Below, in pieces: positions 21,596 to 33,359 of a DNA stretch of 64,000 nucleotides. The notes beneath the pieces were generated by a model. That model had not been told where the DNA came from, did no database searches, and saw only the letters and a program-made list of their open reading frames with translations. Source of the DNA: Escallonia rubra. Its lineage: Eukaryota > Streptophyta > Magnoliopsida > Escalloniales > Escalloniaceae. Each line of letters begins with the position of its first letter. The first letter of the stretch is position 1. Both the position numbers and the translations under genes were made by a program. The stretch lies in NCBI GenBank assembly GCA_033065855.1, contig JAVXUO010000415.1, forward strand, positions 399,501-463,500. The letters run 5' to 3'.

Positions 21596-23983
21596 ATGGA
21601 AAGTTATGTGAGAACTTCCAAGGGGCATGAGGGAGGCCCTCAAATCGGTAGGATCAGTCCCAAGAATTGAGACGAAGATTGCTCATTTCTCACTCCGGAG
21701 CAAGGCATTCATCATTGTGCACTCTACTCTACGGAGGAGGTAAGTTTGCTTGAATTTTCTCTCCTAGACACACACTATATCACCGTATCTCACACACACA
21801 CCCCATGCCCCTACACGGTGGGCCCCACGCTTTAGGGTTTTCATTAAATCCTTCGTGAACCGAACGGTTCCTTAGGTTTTCTTTTTTGCTTTGCAAATTT
21901 GTAGCCCCTCCCTACGAACGTGCGATGTAGGGGCTCCCATAACCTGGTTAGAGAGTAGTGGACAAAAATCCCTGATCCCATAAAGAATAGGGTAACCGCT
22001 ACGGGCTTTGATCCCTTCTTAGACGGATTGCAAGCTTTTCCCCAGAGTAAAAAGCATCTTCTGTGCCTTTCCGAGTGTTGGTGGGATTCCACCAAGACTT
22101 TTCATATGCCATCGGTGAACTGTCACCTCTTTTGATTTCATCAACATCATCGGTGTTTGATGTCGATGGAGGCTCGTTCTGTGGGCCCATACTCTCAATA
22201 AGGATCAAGATCTTGTGGTCAGCTTGCTTGGCTTTTAACCATCCTTTCAAAAGGGTGGTTCAATACTCTTGGGCTCTATTTAAAATCACTATGTGCCCAT
22301 GAACTTGGATACGATAGAGCATGTAGCGGTTGATTAGTTTATCCGGGGTTTTCTGCTCTACACTTCTTTTAAGCAATAGGGATGACTCGAACCAGCTGTG
22401 GTGCCTTTGGGCCCTTGAGGTGATTGGGAATATTGAGGAGTACGACTAGGGTACTCTTACTCTGGCTTACTTGTATAGATTGATGGGTGCTATGTCCCGG
22501 AGGCAGTCGCTTAGCTTCATGGGATTTTGTGATGTTTGGGAGCTACGCCTAAACCCTATGGATATTTTTCTAATGATCTCGATGCTTATTCATGACATAT
22601 GCTCACATGTGCCTTTTTTTGCTCTCAGATTAGGGCTTTTGAGGTTTTGAGGTCTCGCGTTCCTTGCCTGGTAGAGACGATTCCTACTGTGACTACACTA
22701 GCGATAACCCAGTGGAACTTCAGAGATAAACCAGCCGGGGTCTCAGAATTTATGCACCAAGACAGTTTTAACGAGTTGAGGGATTGCCCGGTAAGCAAAC
22801 AAATTTATTCATGAAACTTTCTCCTAAGTGTGTTTATAAAAATTTCATATTTGTCTCTTTCATTTCACGAAACCCTGTCTCGATGGTGGCATAATGTGGA
22901 GGAATATACTGAGGAGTTGACTCGTATCCAGATCCAACTGCTATTGGTGGGGCCCACGCAGAAGGAATTCTACTTAGGCGATAGGGTAATCCTTCAGCAT
23001 GACTTAGAGGGCATGGGCTTCAAGATACCGACGCTCCTCACAAGGAGATGTATGATCCGAAGAAGTTGGATAGGGGTTTGAGGTAGAATTTAATTAAGGG
23101 CATCACGGTGTCGTTGCTACGGTGACAAACATATGAGTCGTTCGTGCAGGAGGATTTAATGCTCTCCCTGACTTCTGAGATGCTGAAAAAGATTCAGCGG
23201 GAGAAGGCAGCTCGGGACAAGAAGAGCAAGGGGAAGAAGACAGAAGATGATGTGGCCAAAGGCCTCATGTTCCCACGTATGAGCCTATCGCCCGACCGAA
23301 GATGGCTTATGGGATTATGAGGTTTTTAGCCTCCTGTTCACACGGTAAACTCTAACTCGATCTCACGTTTTTCCTCATATCATGCATATGTGAATTCTTA
23401 ACTCAATGTCTTTTCCTTAATGCAAGTACCTTGCTCCCTGCTCTCAGGTGCTTATCAGATGACACACAACTTTAAGGGCATTGTATCGGGCAATCGTGAC
23501 ATGCTCTCTACATATAGGAGTTTGGATGAAGGTACTAAGATGCCTACTCTTACTCCCTCAGTACCACCTTAGGGAGGTGGGTCGAGTGGTCGGCTGAGCT
23601 CAGTGGAGCCTCTAGCCCCACCCCCTAGGATGACCCCAGTCATTCCCAAGGGCAAATGTGTGAAGAGTATTATGGTGAACCGGCCACGGACCCAAGAATA
23701 TTTGAAGCCTAGGCCACCACCGTCCAAAGGGAAGGAAGTTGCTACTGGTAGCAAAAGAAAGGTGTCATCTCGTCCGTCAAAAAGGCCAACGCGAAAGTCA
23801 TCCTGGGCTGCTGAGGAAGAGGACTATGCAGGGACGATGAGGAGGAAACAGAGGAAATGGAAGCCGAACTGGAGGCCCCAAGAGGAGCCCCGCCAGGAGG
23901 TTGAGGAAGAAGCTCAGGAGGCCTCAGAATCAAGTCGAAGGGAGGTGCCCATCGTCAGGAGATCCGAGAGGAAGCCCTGAAGA
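21596..23983 (+). pseudogene. Antisense accessory ORF 1 of Tat B, plant-mobile-domain-like
   Basis: Begins with ATG in a strong context (CAACCATGG) at 21596, preceded by a pyrimidine-rich leader. The reading passes through stops and frameshifts. The recognisable parts are EEYD-GTLTLAYLYRLMGAMSRRQ at about 22435-22505, CLVETIPTVTTLAITQWNFRD at about 22660-22735, the RWWHNVEEYTEELTRIQIQ segment at about 22880-22940, and a basic, Ser/Pro/Glu-rich tail (23603-23983) ending RRSERKP. A GGTAAGC at 22790 could be a splice donor. The WG-TLAYLYR-type core resembles the plant mobile domain family, which is known as an additional ORF of Tat elements. It lies between integrase and 3' end on the opposite strand to pol. 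Function in the element is unknown; this copy is not intact. Confidence 0.6.
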
Positions 23984-24269
23984 CAACTGCAACTATCGGT
24001 TCTTAAGTTTAGAGCTAGGCCTATTTGTTAGAGGATTGGTTGGAGTTTTTTAGGGACTTAGATTTAAACAATGATTCTTTGTTAAGCATTTATCTTCGTG
24101 TTTTTCAGTTAAAGCCTATCTTAGTTTTCGATGTTAAGTGTATGTTACAAATGTATCCTCACATACATGCACATAAAGAAGGAGGACGGGGTTAAAACTG
24201 GAGTTTGAAAGTTTGAAAATTGACAATTGAGACTTGGCAGGTACAAGGTTTGGCCTAGAAGTAGGCAAA

Positions 24270-24540
24270 CTCTTCAAAATTCTAACAAAGACTGGGGTCG
24301 GTTAGTCAATAGCCAAAAATATTCTTGTGGAATTCGCCGGTTGGTCAGAGCCTAAATTCAATTTTAAGGCCAAACGGAAGGTTAGTCAAAGGAAAGTACA
24401 ACTTTTAAGCCAAAACTGGCCGGTTGGTCAGAAGAAAATTAAATTTCCTGGAGAGAACCAAACAGTTGGTCAGAAACATGGACCATCAACTGTGCAAATT
24501 GAATAGGAAAATCGACCGGTTAATCGAAAACTGAATTGTT
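24270..24540 (+). repeat. CCGGTTGGTCAG repeats between the two accessory ORFs
   Basis: Five variants of GCCGGTTGGTCAGA / CGGTTAGTCAAT occur near 24298, 24350, 24375, 24420, 24460 and 24515, spaced about 40-60 bases. They belong to the same motif family as the leader repeats of Tat A and Tat B. Confidence 0.75.
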
Positions 24541-24604
24541 TTTCAAATTTTTTTTATGAATTTTTAAAAATTTTGTAACTCTATACAAATTAGGACTATT
24601 CGTC

Positions 24605-24617
24605 TATATATATATAA
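24605..24617 (+). promoter_or_regulatory. TATA-like box before accessory ORF 2
   Basis: TATATATATATAA lies about 30 bases upstream of the ATG at 24647. Its position, after the CCGGTTGG repeats and before a coding-like frame on the strand opposite to pol, suggests a separate antisense promoter. The leader would be very short, so this is tentative. Confidence 0.4.
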
Positions 24618-24646
24618 GACCCGTACTTTTTTGTTCAGAACTCTCA

Positions 24647-26172
24647 ATGGCTTTCGATGATAGTCCCACTATCTTTGAGCTTCAATCCGTGCATTGGCAG
24701 ACTTCTTTAACAAGATAGAACTGATTTGTATGGATGTGAGGTTCAGGCTAAAATCTGTGATGAGTTTGTTAAGCTTGATGGTTCGTGCAGACCTTCTCCG
24801 TGCCGCTTTCTGGGATGTTGAAGATCATGTTTTTTGCTTTGGCTTAACTGAACTCTACCTTACTTTCGACGAGTTTCTGCACTGGTAGATATGCCGGCTA
24901 ATCCTCCAGTTACTGTTCTGACCGTTCAAGATGGTTATGTCAAGTCCCTCAAAACTCAGTGCACCCAGTCTTTCATTCCAGGGTGAAGGTATTCAACTAT
25001 TCTTCGACCATTCCATGGTGAAGGTATTCAACTATTCCCTCAAAACTCGGTGCACCCAGTCTTTCACTCCAGTTACTTTTGTACATGTGATTGTTGGACC
25101 ATATGCGTCTGAAAGCCAAGCATGTTACGGTAAGATACATCCCCAGTGCTTTTCATTTTTGGTCCCTATTCTTCGAAGGTCATTCCACCGTAGACGAATG
25201 GACTCACTTGTTCTGTGTGCGAGAGTCCAAAGATATCTGTTGGTACTGTAAATAATGGACGGTTCATGGGTCAGTCCTGAGATAAGTGGAATACCCCTAC
25301 GTTTATCTCCTGGGATTGTGTTATACATTCTTTTGTTTTGCCCGCCGGATCCTGAGGCAATTCGATTACAAGCAGATGATTCTAAAACTCTATAAAGAGT
25401 TAGTGGGAAAACAAGCCTTTAGTCCTTCCATCATTGAGACTGTGTTGTGTGGCTGGGGATCTACTCCTCATACCCATTGTTCTATTAATTACAAACCTTC
25501 CATCACTGGCATCCCATCTTGCCTAAGGCATAGATCTGTTGGATTTAGGCCCGTGTGCGAGAAAAGGTATTAGCTTTGGAGAACAAACTGAGGGCGGAAC
25601 TGGATTGGGATTTTCTGAGTGCTTGTGAGATACAATCTCTGAAGCAAGCAAAAGGGAAGACTCGTGCTGCTATCAGATTAAGCCCGGACGTATCTGAGTC
25701 CGATAGGTCTTCCCAAAGTATAATACAAAGTTTTCATCGTCCTTAGACTGAAGATAAATTTCGGGTCACTTGGATCAGGTACTCTTGGATTGGTTCCCAA
25801 CTGTTCGAGGAAAAGTTCAATGTTGACGGGAATCCGATATGGTCTTTGCACATGGAGAAGCCCCAGCGACATCCCGTTTTGCTGCTGAAGGAGAAATCAC
25901 CGAAGACGAATCCGACTATCAAAGCTACTCAGAATCGGGAGGCTAGTGCAGATGCTTATCTCGAGGGTTAGTACGACAAGCAGGGTAATAAAGGAAACCA
26001 ACACAAAGTGAATCAGAGGCTGGCTTTTCAGGTAGAGGAACCGGAAGATATGAGTCCAGTGTATCAGAGGGCGGCTTACAAGAAAGATTGGGAGACAAGG
26101 ACGTTAGTCCTAAATGGTGAGAAGAGTCCGACTATGAGGAAATTGAAACCGATGCTGGATGATATCCCATGA
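24647..26172 (+). pseudogene. Antisense accessory ORF 2 of Tat B, DUF7745-like
   Basis: Starts MAFDDSPTIFELQSVHWQ at 24647. In another frame LLRAAFWDVEDHVFCFGLTELYLTFDEF (about 24790-24880) matches the FWDPExHVFRFGxxELTPTLEE pattern of plant DUF7745/plant-mobile-domain-like proteins. Then come RRILRQFDYKQMI near 25345 and a charged, helix-prone C-terminal region (25560-26172) ending at a TGA. A 91-base direct duplication (CCTCAAAACTC at 24948 and 25039) breaks the frame at 24947-25075. It is on the strand opposite to the adjacent integrase. The assignment is from pattern memory, so the domain name is moderately secure; that it is a decayed accessory ORF is more secure. Confidence 0.6.
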
Positions 26173-26187
26173 GTTGCTGAAAGGACT

Positions 26188-26354
26188 TAAAATTTTTCTT
26201 ACCCTAACTTTCACCTAGGCTGCCCTTTCCAGGGTTTTTGTCCTAGCAAGCATTTCTTTTCTTCTAGAATTTTTAATTTTTCTTTTGCCCTAATTTCTGC
26301 CTAGGCCATCCTTTGCAGGGTTATGTCCTAGCAGGCCTTTTTATTTTTCTCGAG
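26188..26354 (+). repeat. Two-copy 82-bp tandem repeat between integrase and accessory ORF
   Basis: Two units, each holding CTAGGC...CCAGGGTTTTTGTCCTAGCA-like sequence and a T-rich tail ending TCTAGAA or CTCGAGAA, lie between the converging ends of accessory ORF 2 and integrase. This is the place where polyadenylation signals for both strands would be expected. Confidence 0.75.
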
Positions 26355-26469
26355 AATGTAGTCAGTGATTTAGCCAGTGGAATAAAAGAATTTTATTAAA
26401 ATTTGACCGCACCCGAGGTAACTTTACGTGCTGCCAATGTACCTCTATCTATGTGTTACATCAATTTGA

Positions 26470-27211
26470 GTGTGCTGGAAAATATTCTTAAGGAGGATTA
26501 GGTCATTCATAGTTCAAGTACAAAATTTGCACAGGCATAATATGTTTCTAATTGATCTAGATTAACTAGCTATGACAACTCAATTCTGTCCAAATCGACT
26601 GGCAATGATGCATTCCCAGTCATGATTTGCTTGATCACGTAGAGACCTGACTAGTTGGTTCCAAAGTTTCCACGTGGTTTTCAAAATTGTCCAATGTTCT
26701 TCTTTAACACCAAATCTCCTTCTTCCAACCAGCATCCTTTGACTCGCTTGTCGAATGCTCGGGCGATCCGCTTCTGATGACCTTAAACATTATAAAGCGC
26801 CTTTAACCTTTTCTCGTCTGCTAAGGCTAATTCTTCAAATCTATGTCTTACCCAGTCTTCTTCGACTATCTGGTTTTCCAACAACGCTTTGAGGGAGTTA
26901 ACTTCTAACTCCACTATGAGTACGACCTACATGCCGTAGACTAATAAATATGGGGTCGCCCTGATTGACGTTCTCAAGGTTGTTATATAGCCCCAGAGTG
27001 CGTAGGGAAGGTTGTCTGGCCAACTATAACACGAATCCGTCGGAGATCATCTCCCGAGGTACCCCATATCTGCAAATGATGTTCATCTGGATAAACTGAG
27101 CCACCTTCCTAGCGTTGAGCACGACATACAGAGCGGCTTCCAGCCATTCTGTGAAATAATCAATGGCTATCCATATGAACTCGTGTCCAAGAGGCCCCGG
27201 ACTGATCATAC
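26470..27211 (-). pseudogene. Tat-type integrase, core and C-terminal part
   Basis: Minus-strand reading gives ISPGPLGHEFIWIAIDYFTEW, KVAQFIQMNIICRYGVPREM, LPYALWGYITTLRTS followed by ATPYLLVYGM, then the C-terminal RIARAFDKRVK and GDLVLKK segments ending near KTYYAC at about 26475. These match Tat/Ogre integrase in order. Catalytic Asp of IAIDYF is present, but the reading has frameshifts. The N-terminal zinc domain and the start of the core are absent: homology stops at 27211, exactly where the gypsy LTR begins. Confidence 0.85.
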
Positions 27212-29634
27212 GTGCTCCAAAAAATAAATTGGCGATAGCTTTGGGCGATACTTGCATATTTGTAGTGGATGGAAGTTTAAAATGATTTTGGGGTCAAAAT
27301 ATAATTTTAAAAACTTTACAGTCATTTGTATATATGGGAAAATTTGGGGGCTATTTTGCAAGTTTGGAAATTTGGTATTAATTAGGTGTCAAAATTTTAA
27401 AGAAAATTCTTTTAGTGGATGCCACCTCCTTCTTATTCTATGTGATAACTAATCAATTTAATAATAAACTAATGGGAAAATCTTGTAAAGAAAATTCGGG
27501 TGAAAAAAACAGAGAGAGAGAAGCGAGAATAACAAATCAGAGAAGAGGAAAATAGTGACAGAACTCAGGCAAAACATCAGAGAGAGAGAAATTGAGGAAA
27601 TTCTTTGGGGTAATCTCTCAACCCTTCTAGTGCGTGTTCTTTAGTGTGTTTTGTGCATGTTTAGTGTGTGTTTTAAACACTTTGCAGTTTGCAAGGGGCG
27701 TGTTTTGTGTGTGTTTGGGTGCTTAGGGTGAGGATTATGGGGTGTGATTTTGTTTGTTTTTGGCAAGTATGTGCATGTTCAGTGTGTGTAAGTGTGTCCA
27801 GGGGTAGGGGAGAGTGACCGTGGGTGTGTTCAGTGTGTGTTATTGTGTGTTTGCTGAGTGTTTGTTGTATGTGTGTATGTACGTGAGTAAGGCAAGGGAA
27901 TGGGAACAGTCGTGGGCTATTTGTGTGTGTACAGGGGTAGGGGAGAAGGGTAGTAGTTGGTGTGATGTGTGTTTTCAGTGTGTAATCATGGGATGCAGTA
28001 GGTGTTTGTAATGTCTGACTGTGTGTTTGCTGTGTGTCTGCGTGCTTCGGGTGTAATGTTGATGTGTGTGATTGTGTGTGTAATTTAAGTGTATTAATGT
28101 GTTAAAGTGTGTGTTTTAGGTGTAGGTATGTGTGTTTGTGAGTAGCAATGTATGTAAAATGTGTGTGTGTCTCGACAGTGTGAGGAAGAAAAAAGAGAGC
28201 GGGAAAGGGACGAGGGGGGGTGGGGGGGCGAGAGAGAGAGAGTGTGTGTGTGTGTGTGTTCAGGGTGTTTTAGCATGTGTTTTAATTTGAACACTATTTG
28301 TAAGTATCACTAAAGGTAAGGAATTTTTAAGCAGTTTATTCAATGATTTTTTAAAAATAGTTCTGCTTAGCTTTTGACCAAGTTCAAAACAGTAACACCT
28401 ATTATTTTTAAGAGACATGCTGTGAAAAAATTTTGATTTTTTTGGTATTCGTGAAGAATGCTAAATTGCGGTATCGATGAAAAAGAATTCTTGAATTATT
28501 TAATATAGAAAATAATTTATTTTAATCTGAAATTTTTTTGAAAACCATATATTACTGATATGTTTCAAATTTTTTAAATTTTGTGCCATTTCGAGGTCAA
28601 TAGCTATTTTTAGGGAACCGACTTCTAAACACTCAGTCCAGACACCTTTTCCGGATTTTCAGGTGATAATTTTCTAAAAATATTTTTAGCCCAAAAATTA
28701 CTTATGGATGCTTAAAAGGTTAATGTAAAGTATTTTTGAGATTTTTCCTGTGCGGGGTCCCGAGGGGGTATTTTGGTAATTTGCCACCAGAGGGGATATT
28801 TTGATAATTTTACCTATAAAAGGTACTTTTGGGTAAATTCACATACGGTAGAGATATTTTAGTGATTGTATTTACATGAAGGTTGTTCTGGTGATTTAAG
28901 TATGAGAGGGGTGCTTTTGATAATTTTACACATAAGGGTTATTCTGAAAATTTTACCTACCCAGTGACGGAGTTCATTCTGGGAGTATGCGTGAGTCAAT
29001 ATTGAGTTTATAATATCATAGTATAGAATGTATTATGATCATTTGATTGTTCCGTTTACGTTAATGGAAAAGACTTTTCAGTTAGAATAATTTAGCTTCG
29101 GATCCTGGCAAGGGTTTCTATCTGTACCCTCGATAAGGATTTATATCTCAATCCTAATTTTGATAACTTGTGTTGTAAGTATTCTTTTGGTTTACTTATG
29201 GTTGTTGTCAAACACTGAGATATGCACTTATGGATATTGTCGAACACTGATGCATGTACTAATATTAGCATGTTGTTGTCAAGGAAACACTAACATTGAA
29301 CCTGAATCGGTTATTCGGAAATCTTGTCGATGCTCACCTTTTATTGCATGTTGAGCAAATTTTATAACCGTTTGCATTCTTTCTTCTGAATTGTTGTGCC
29401 TAAACTCGATAACCATTCATATTTGTTCGTGGCTATTCTTGAATTCTGAGTGATGAATCGATATCAACATGTTTAATTGTCATTAGAAACCCTAATTGAT
29501 ATCGACTATTTGAAATAATGTTGATGCTCATTTTATTGCAAATAAGACATTGAATTTCTTGTTGATTTTATGATTGGTTCTCTTTTGTAATGACCTGGGG
29601 GTCTACTCTAAGGGAGGCGTTATAAGGATGGTCT
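27211..29634 (+). mobile_element. 5' LTR of the gypsy element, part 1
   Basis: Collinear with 41764-43680 of the 3' LTR (for example GTGCTCC..AAAATAAAT at both starts and GTTATAAGGATGGT at both ends). It contains a long GT/GA-rich tract. Interrupted at 29634 by the copia element. Confidence 0.9.
27620..28300 (+). repeat. GT-rich low-complexity tract in the LTR
   Basis: Dominated by GTGTGTTT, GTGTGTGTG and AGAGAGAG runs, with a (TG) run at about 28240-28259. The counterpart in the 3' LTR (41950-42370) is shorter, and the LTR at 48073-51558 has the same tract on the opposite strand. ORFs here are composition artefacts. Confidence 0.9.
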
Positions 29635-30928
29635 TATAGGTCCCTAAATACACCTAGAGGGGGGTGAATAGGTGTTTTACAACTTTGAGTATAAATTAAA
29701 AACGAGATTACAGAGTAATGACATATATAACAGTAATAAATTCAACACAGAGATTTATACTGGTTCGGCCCCACCAGCCTACGTCCAGTCCTCGAGCACT
29801 CCACACAAGGGAGACCTACTCGAGCCTTTCACTAAACCAGCTAGCTTCGGGTGCTAGCTCAAACCGCAGTACAATTTCCGAAACCCTTCCAAGGCTTCCA
29901 ACAGTTTACAAATGAAAAGAGATTTACAATTTGAATACAACAAACAAGCTCCTTCTTGAGCAAATCTTACAATGAAAACTAAGACTAAGCCTTCTTAGGT
30001 GGGAAGATCTATATTCTTTCAAGAACCAAACCAAGAAACTTACAATGAATTATCTCAAATATGAACTCACTCAATAGAGAATAAATGAGAATAAGAGATC
30101 AAGATGAGAGAGAGTTTTTCAGATGTTTTTTTTAGAGTCTAAAAGAGATTCACAAGAGGTGTATTAAATGCTCTCAAGGACCGTTTTTATACAAGTAACG
30201 GAAGTGAACCATTTTGGAAGGAAACGTCTCTGAAAAAGGATTCGACTAAAACAAGAGATTGAGTCGACTAAAAGTTTTGCTTCGACTAAAACATTTTGAC
30301 TTCGACTAAAAGTTTTGGCTTCGACTAAAACATTTGGCTTCGACTAAAAGATTTGGCTTTGACTAAAAGATTTGGCTTCGACTTAAAAGATTTGGCTTCA
30401 ACTAAAACATTTGGCTTCGACTAAAAGTTTTGGCTTTGACTAAAACATTTGGCTTCGACTAAAAGTTTTGGCTTCGACTAAAACATTTGGCTTCGACTAA
30501 AACATTTGGCTTTGACTAAAAGTTTTGGCTTCGACTAAAACATTTGGCTTCGACTAAAAGTTTTGGCTTCGAATAAAACATTTGACTTTGACTAAAAGTA
30601 CATTTTAAGACTGGAAAGAAAGAACTGCCCAATTTAGTTGACTAAAAGTTGTTTGCCTTTGACTAAAAGAAACATTTTTGGTTCTTTACAAGAATTTCTA
30701 TCAGATCTTTTAAGAAAGACTTAGAAATGCTAACAAGGAAAAATAGACTTCAGGTTCTTGCATCTTCAATGTAGTCCATGTCTTTAAATCCCGAGTCCAA
30801 GTCCAAGTTCAAGCTTTGTCCATGTCTTTGTTTGATTAAGATAAATCATGAAATGTTTATCTTAATAATGTTGCCAAATTAATGTTAAACATAATAAGTC
30901 TGGAATCATCAAAATCAACAAGTCAGCA
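29635..30928 (-). mobile_element. 3' LTR of the SIRE-like element
   Basis: 1294 bases; on the plus strand it starts TATAGGTCCC (the other copy has TGTAGGTCCC) and ends CAAGTCAGCA. It carries about 19 units of a 19-bp array. It is 95 bases longer than the 5' LTR, exactly five units. Confidence 0.93.
30239..30600 (+). repeat. 19-bp array, about 19 units, in the left LTR
   Basis: Units are TTCGACTAAAACATTTGGC or TTCGACTAAAAGTTTTGGC, often alternating to form a 38-bp dimer, with occasional TTTGACT variants. The orthologous array in the other LTR (37560-37825) has about 14 units. Read in element sense the core is TTTTAGTCGAA. Confidence 0.95.
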
Positions 30929-30945
30929 ATCTCTCCCTTTTTGAT
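30929..30945 (-). other. Polypurine tract of the SIRE-like element
   Basis: ATCTCTCCCTTTTTGAT next to the LTR is ATCAAAAAGGGAGAGAT on the minus strand, a purine tract directly upstream of the 3' LTR as required for plus-strand priming. Confidence 0.85.
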
Positions 30946-31166
30946 GATGACAATATTAGTTCTAACATTATAAAAACATACTCCCCCTTAATCAGTTAAC
31001 ATTTAAACAATGAGATAACTAAAAGAGCATCTTTTAATATTCAACAAACGAATTAATAAAGATGCATACAAAGAATGATCAATTAATACTCGTTCTCCCC
31101 CTTTGTCAAATCAAAAAGAGGGGCAGCCATGGCAACAATCAAGTGAATAAATAAATAATAAAAAAT

Positions 31167-33302
31167 CTAAGGCCGACGGCGGTGAGCACCCTGGGCAGAG
31201 GATGAGGGATCAGAAGGCAACGGAGCAGATCGACGAGCACCTTGTGCAGAAGAGGAGGGATCAGCAAGCGGCGGAGCGGTTGTGAGGACTTCGACGACAC
31301 GAGGAGAGCGCGGCCTCAGAGGTTTGTATGGGAGATGCGGGTTAAAGAACGATTCTTCCCCTTCGGTGCCAGTATGTTGAGAAGGAAAGATATCCGGACG
31401 AGTCACCCTAAAGCCATGAGCCTGATCGAAGATCTGATGGGCCAGATAGCAGTTTTGTTCGGTCAGAATGCTCGTAGTGAGATAGGCCTGGGGACGATGA
31501 GCCTGAAGGGCAGCTTCCTGGTGGTAAAGATCATGCTGCATCCGAGTCAAAGTCTCCAGGAGTGGAGTATGATTGAAATGGAGAAAGAAAAGGTTAGAGG
31601 TAAGGTCGTTAAGAAGGTTATGAAAGTCGATTTGGTTTTAGAGAAGCTGGGCGGAGGAGTGTTGAACCGACTGCTGAAGAGCAGCAAGTTTATGAAGGAG
31701 AGTAGTGTGGTTAGCTGCAACTGAAGCAGCAAGGGTGGTTTGCGATTCAAGTATTAACTGAATCGAGGTAGAGAAACGAGACATAGTTTTAGAGAGGTCG
31801 GAGTTGTCAGTGGAGAGGAACTCATCAAAATTAAGATTTGAGAAGTCGTTAAGCGGACTGAAGAAAGGATCAGCAGGGTGAGGAGGGGTGGGCAGAGGTG
31901 GGACCGATGAGGAAGGGTCAGAATGAGGGAAGGGGATAAAGCTAGATGGGTTAATAGGTGCAGGGGGTATTAATTGAGAAAGAGGAGGAGGTGGTGGTAG
32001 AACGAACGGGGAAAGAGCAGAAGGTGCGGCTGAGGGAACTGCAGGAGCAGGGGAGGGAACAGGAGTAGGAGCAAGAACGGAGGCAGAAGCAGGCGTTGGA
32101 GCAGAAATGGGAGCGGGAGCCGGAATAGACCTGGTATGGGAGGGGTTGGTAACAGTGATGCGCTCAAGAATGACAGTGTCGGAGGTGAGATCAGAGCGAA
32201 TGGAAAAATCGGCACACCGAAGAGAAGTTTCGTCAAGAATATGGTGACTTGGAAGAGAGATACATTTCTGAGTTAGAGGTAGGAAGATGGACATGAAAAT
32301 ATTCAAAAATGTGGGTTAACAGGAGTCCGAAAGGAAGATTAGCAGATGATTTTGTTTTTCGGGCATTCATTACGAGCATGATAATGCCCGCAATGTTTAG
32401 GGGAGAACCCCGAATGAAGTGGGTGAGAAGAATGATGTCTAAATATGAAAAAATAGCAAAAGAGCTGGAACGGGCCGAGAGATTGTAACAAAGAATAAGA
32501 TGAAGACACGATGAAGAGGAGAAAGGTCACCTAGACTAGGTTTGCGGGGTCGAGAGATAGACTGGTTTCCTAAAAGAGTTTGTGTTTGTTGGAGGGGGGT
32601 AAAGAAGCTGGTGGTACACCACGTGTTTCTGGGGAAAACAATGGTAGAGAATTGATTGGTAAAACCGAATATATGGGCTAAGGTGGTGGCATCGAGATAG
32701 ATGTGGACCCCATTCACATAAGTGGTAAAAAAAGTGGAGGATAAAGCATTAAAATGCATGTTTGAATAGAACATGTGGACAAGAGCAGGGTAATAAATGG
32801 AAGGGGGAAAGAGAATTGAGGGACAACCCATTCGCTCAAAAAGGCATGTAAGACCAATTTGAGTCATGAGATTGACATCACTTGGACGACCTGGGACGAC
32901 CTCCTGATTGATGAAATTGGTATAGTAGGTGATTTGGTCGTCGGCTGACTCAAAGAAATGGGGAATGTGAAGTATATCAGTAGGAGAAATATAGGGGCAG
33001 GTAGGTGGTGGGCGGGTTGGAGGAGGAGTAGATGAAGAAGAGGCAACAGGAGGAGGAGGAGGATGAGCAACAGTAATTGAAGACGATGGAGCAGTAGACG
33101 GCCGAGGAGCAGGTACAAAGAACGATGAACGAGTAGCAGCAGTTGTCGTTTGACGAGTGCGGCGGCGGGTGGATGGTGGTGGTGGAGCAATAGTAGGTGA
33201 AGGAGCCACGTCGGATTCATCGTCAGAGTCAATGACAAGACGACGGTGACTACGAGGGCGTGGGTTGGAGTCCATGTGGGTCCTTGAGGAGAAAAGTGAC
33301 AT
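31167..33302 (-). pseudogene. Extra ORF of the SIRE-like element, Transposase_32-like domain
   Basis: Starts ATG at 33302 (MDSNPRPRSHRRLVIDSDDE). An N-terminal Pro/Ser/Thr-rich low-complexity part is followed by a globular domain at about 32600-32960 with YYPALVHMFYSNMHF, TFFTTYVNGVHIYLDA and TLAHIFGF, the pattern of the putative plant transposon protein family (Transposase_32, PF20167). After a frameshift near 32440-32310 a long Pro/Ala/Ser-rich stretch follows (31638-32306), then a C-terminal helical segment to 31167. In total this would be about 700 residues. It occupies the place of the env-like ORF of SIRE elements but I see no signal peptide or membrane helix. Role unknown; broken by at least two frameshifts. 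Confidence 0.7.
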
Positions 33303-33359
33303 GTGGGTTAGAGAGAGAAGAAAAGTAAAAAGTGAAAGGGAAAAAAATGGGGCTATATA

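Noticed and set aside
21844..22250. Two overlapping minus-strand ORFs of 83 codons, coding-like in appearance
   Set aside because: I considered an organelle-derived or host exon but could not match either to a known protein, and they lie within the antisense accessory ORF region. Left unassigned; a database search would decide.
28094..28294. Minus-strand ORF with His/Thr runs
   Set aside because: Translation of GT/GA simple repeats in the gypsy LTR.
30239..30600. Regular short array resembling a CRISPR
   Set aside because: Units are 19 bp with no unique spacers, in a plant LTR, and mirrored in the partner LTR.
31242..31724. Plus-strand ORF of 160 codons
   Set aside because: It is the antisense shadow of the Pro/Ala/Ser-rich extra ORF of the SIRE-like element, which shows recognisable features on the minus strand.
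32864..33238. Minus-strand Leu-rich ORF of 124 codons
   Set aside because: It is another frame of the low-complexity N-terminus of the extra ORF (Pro codons read out of frame as Leu).
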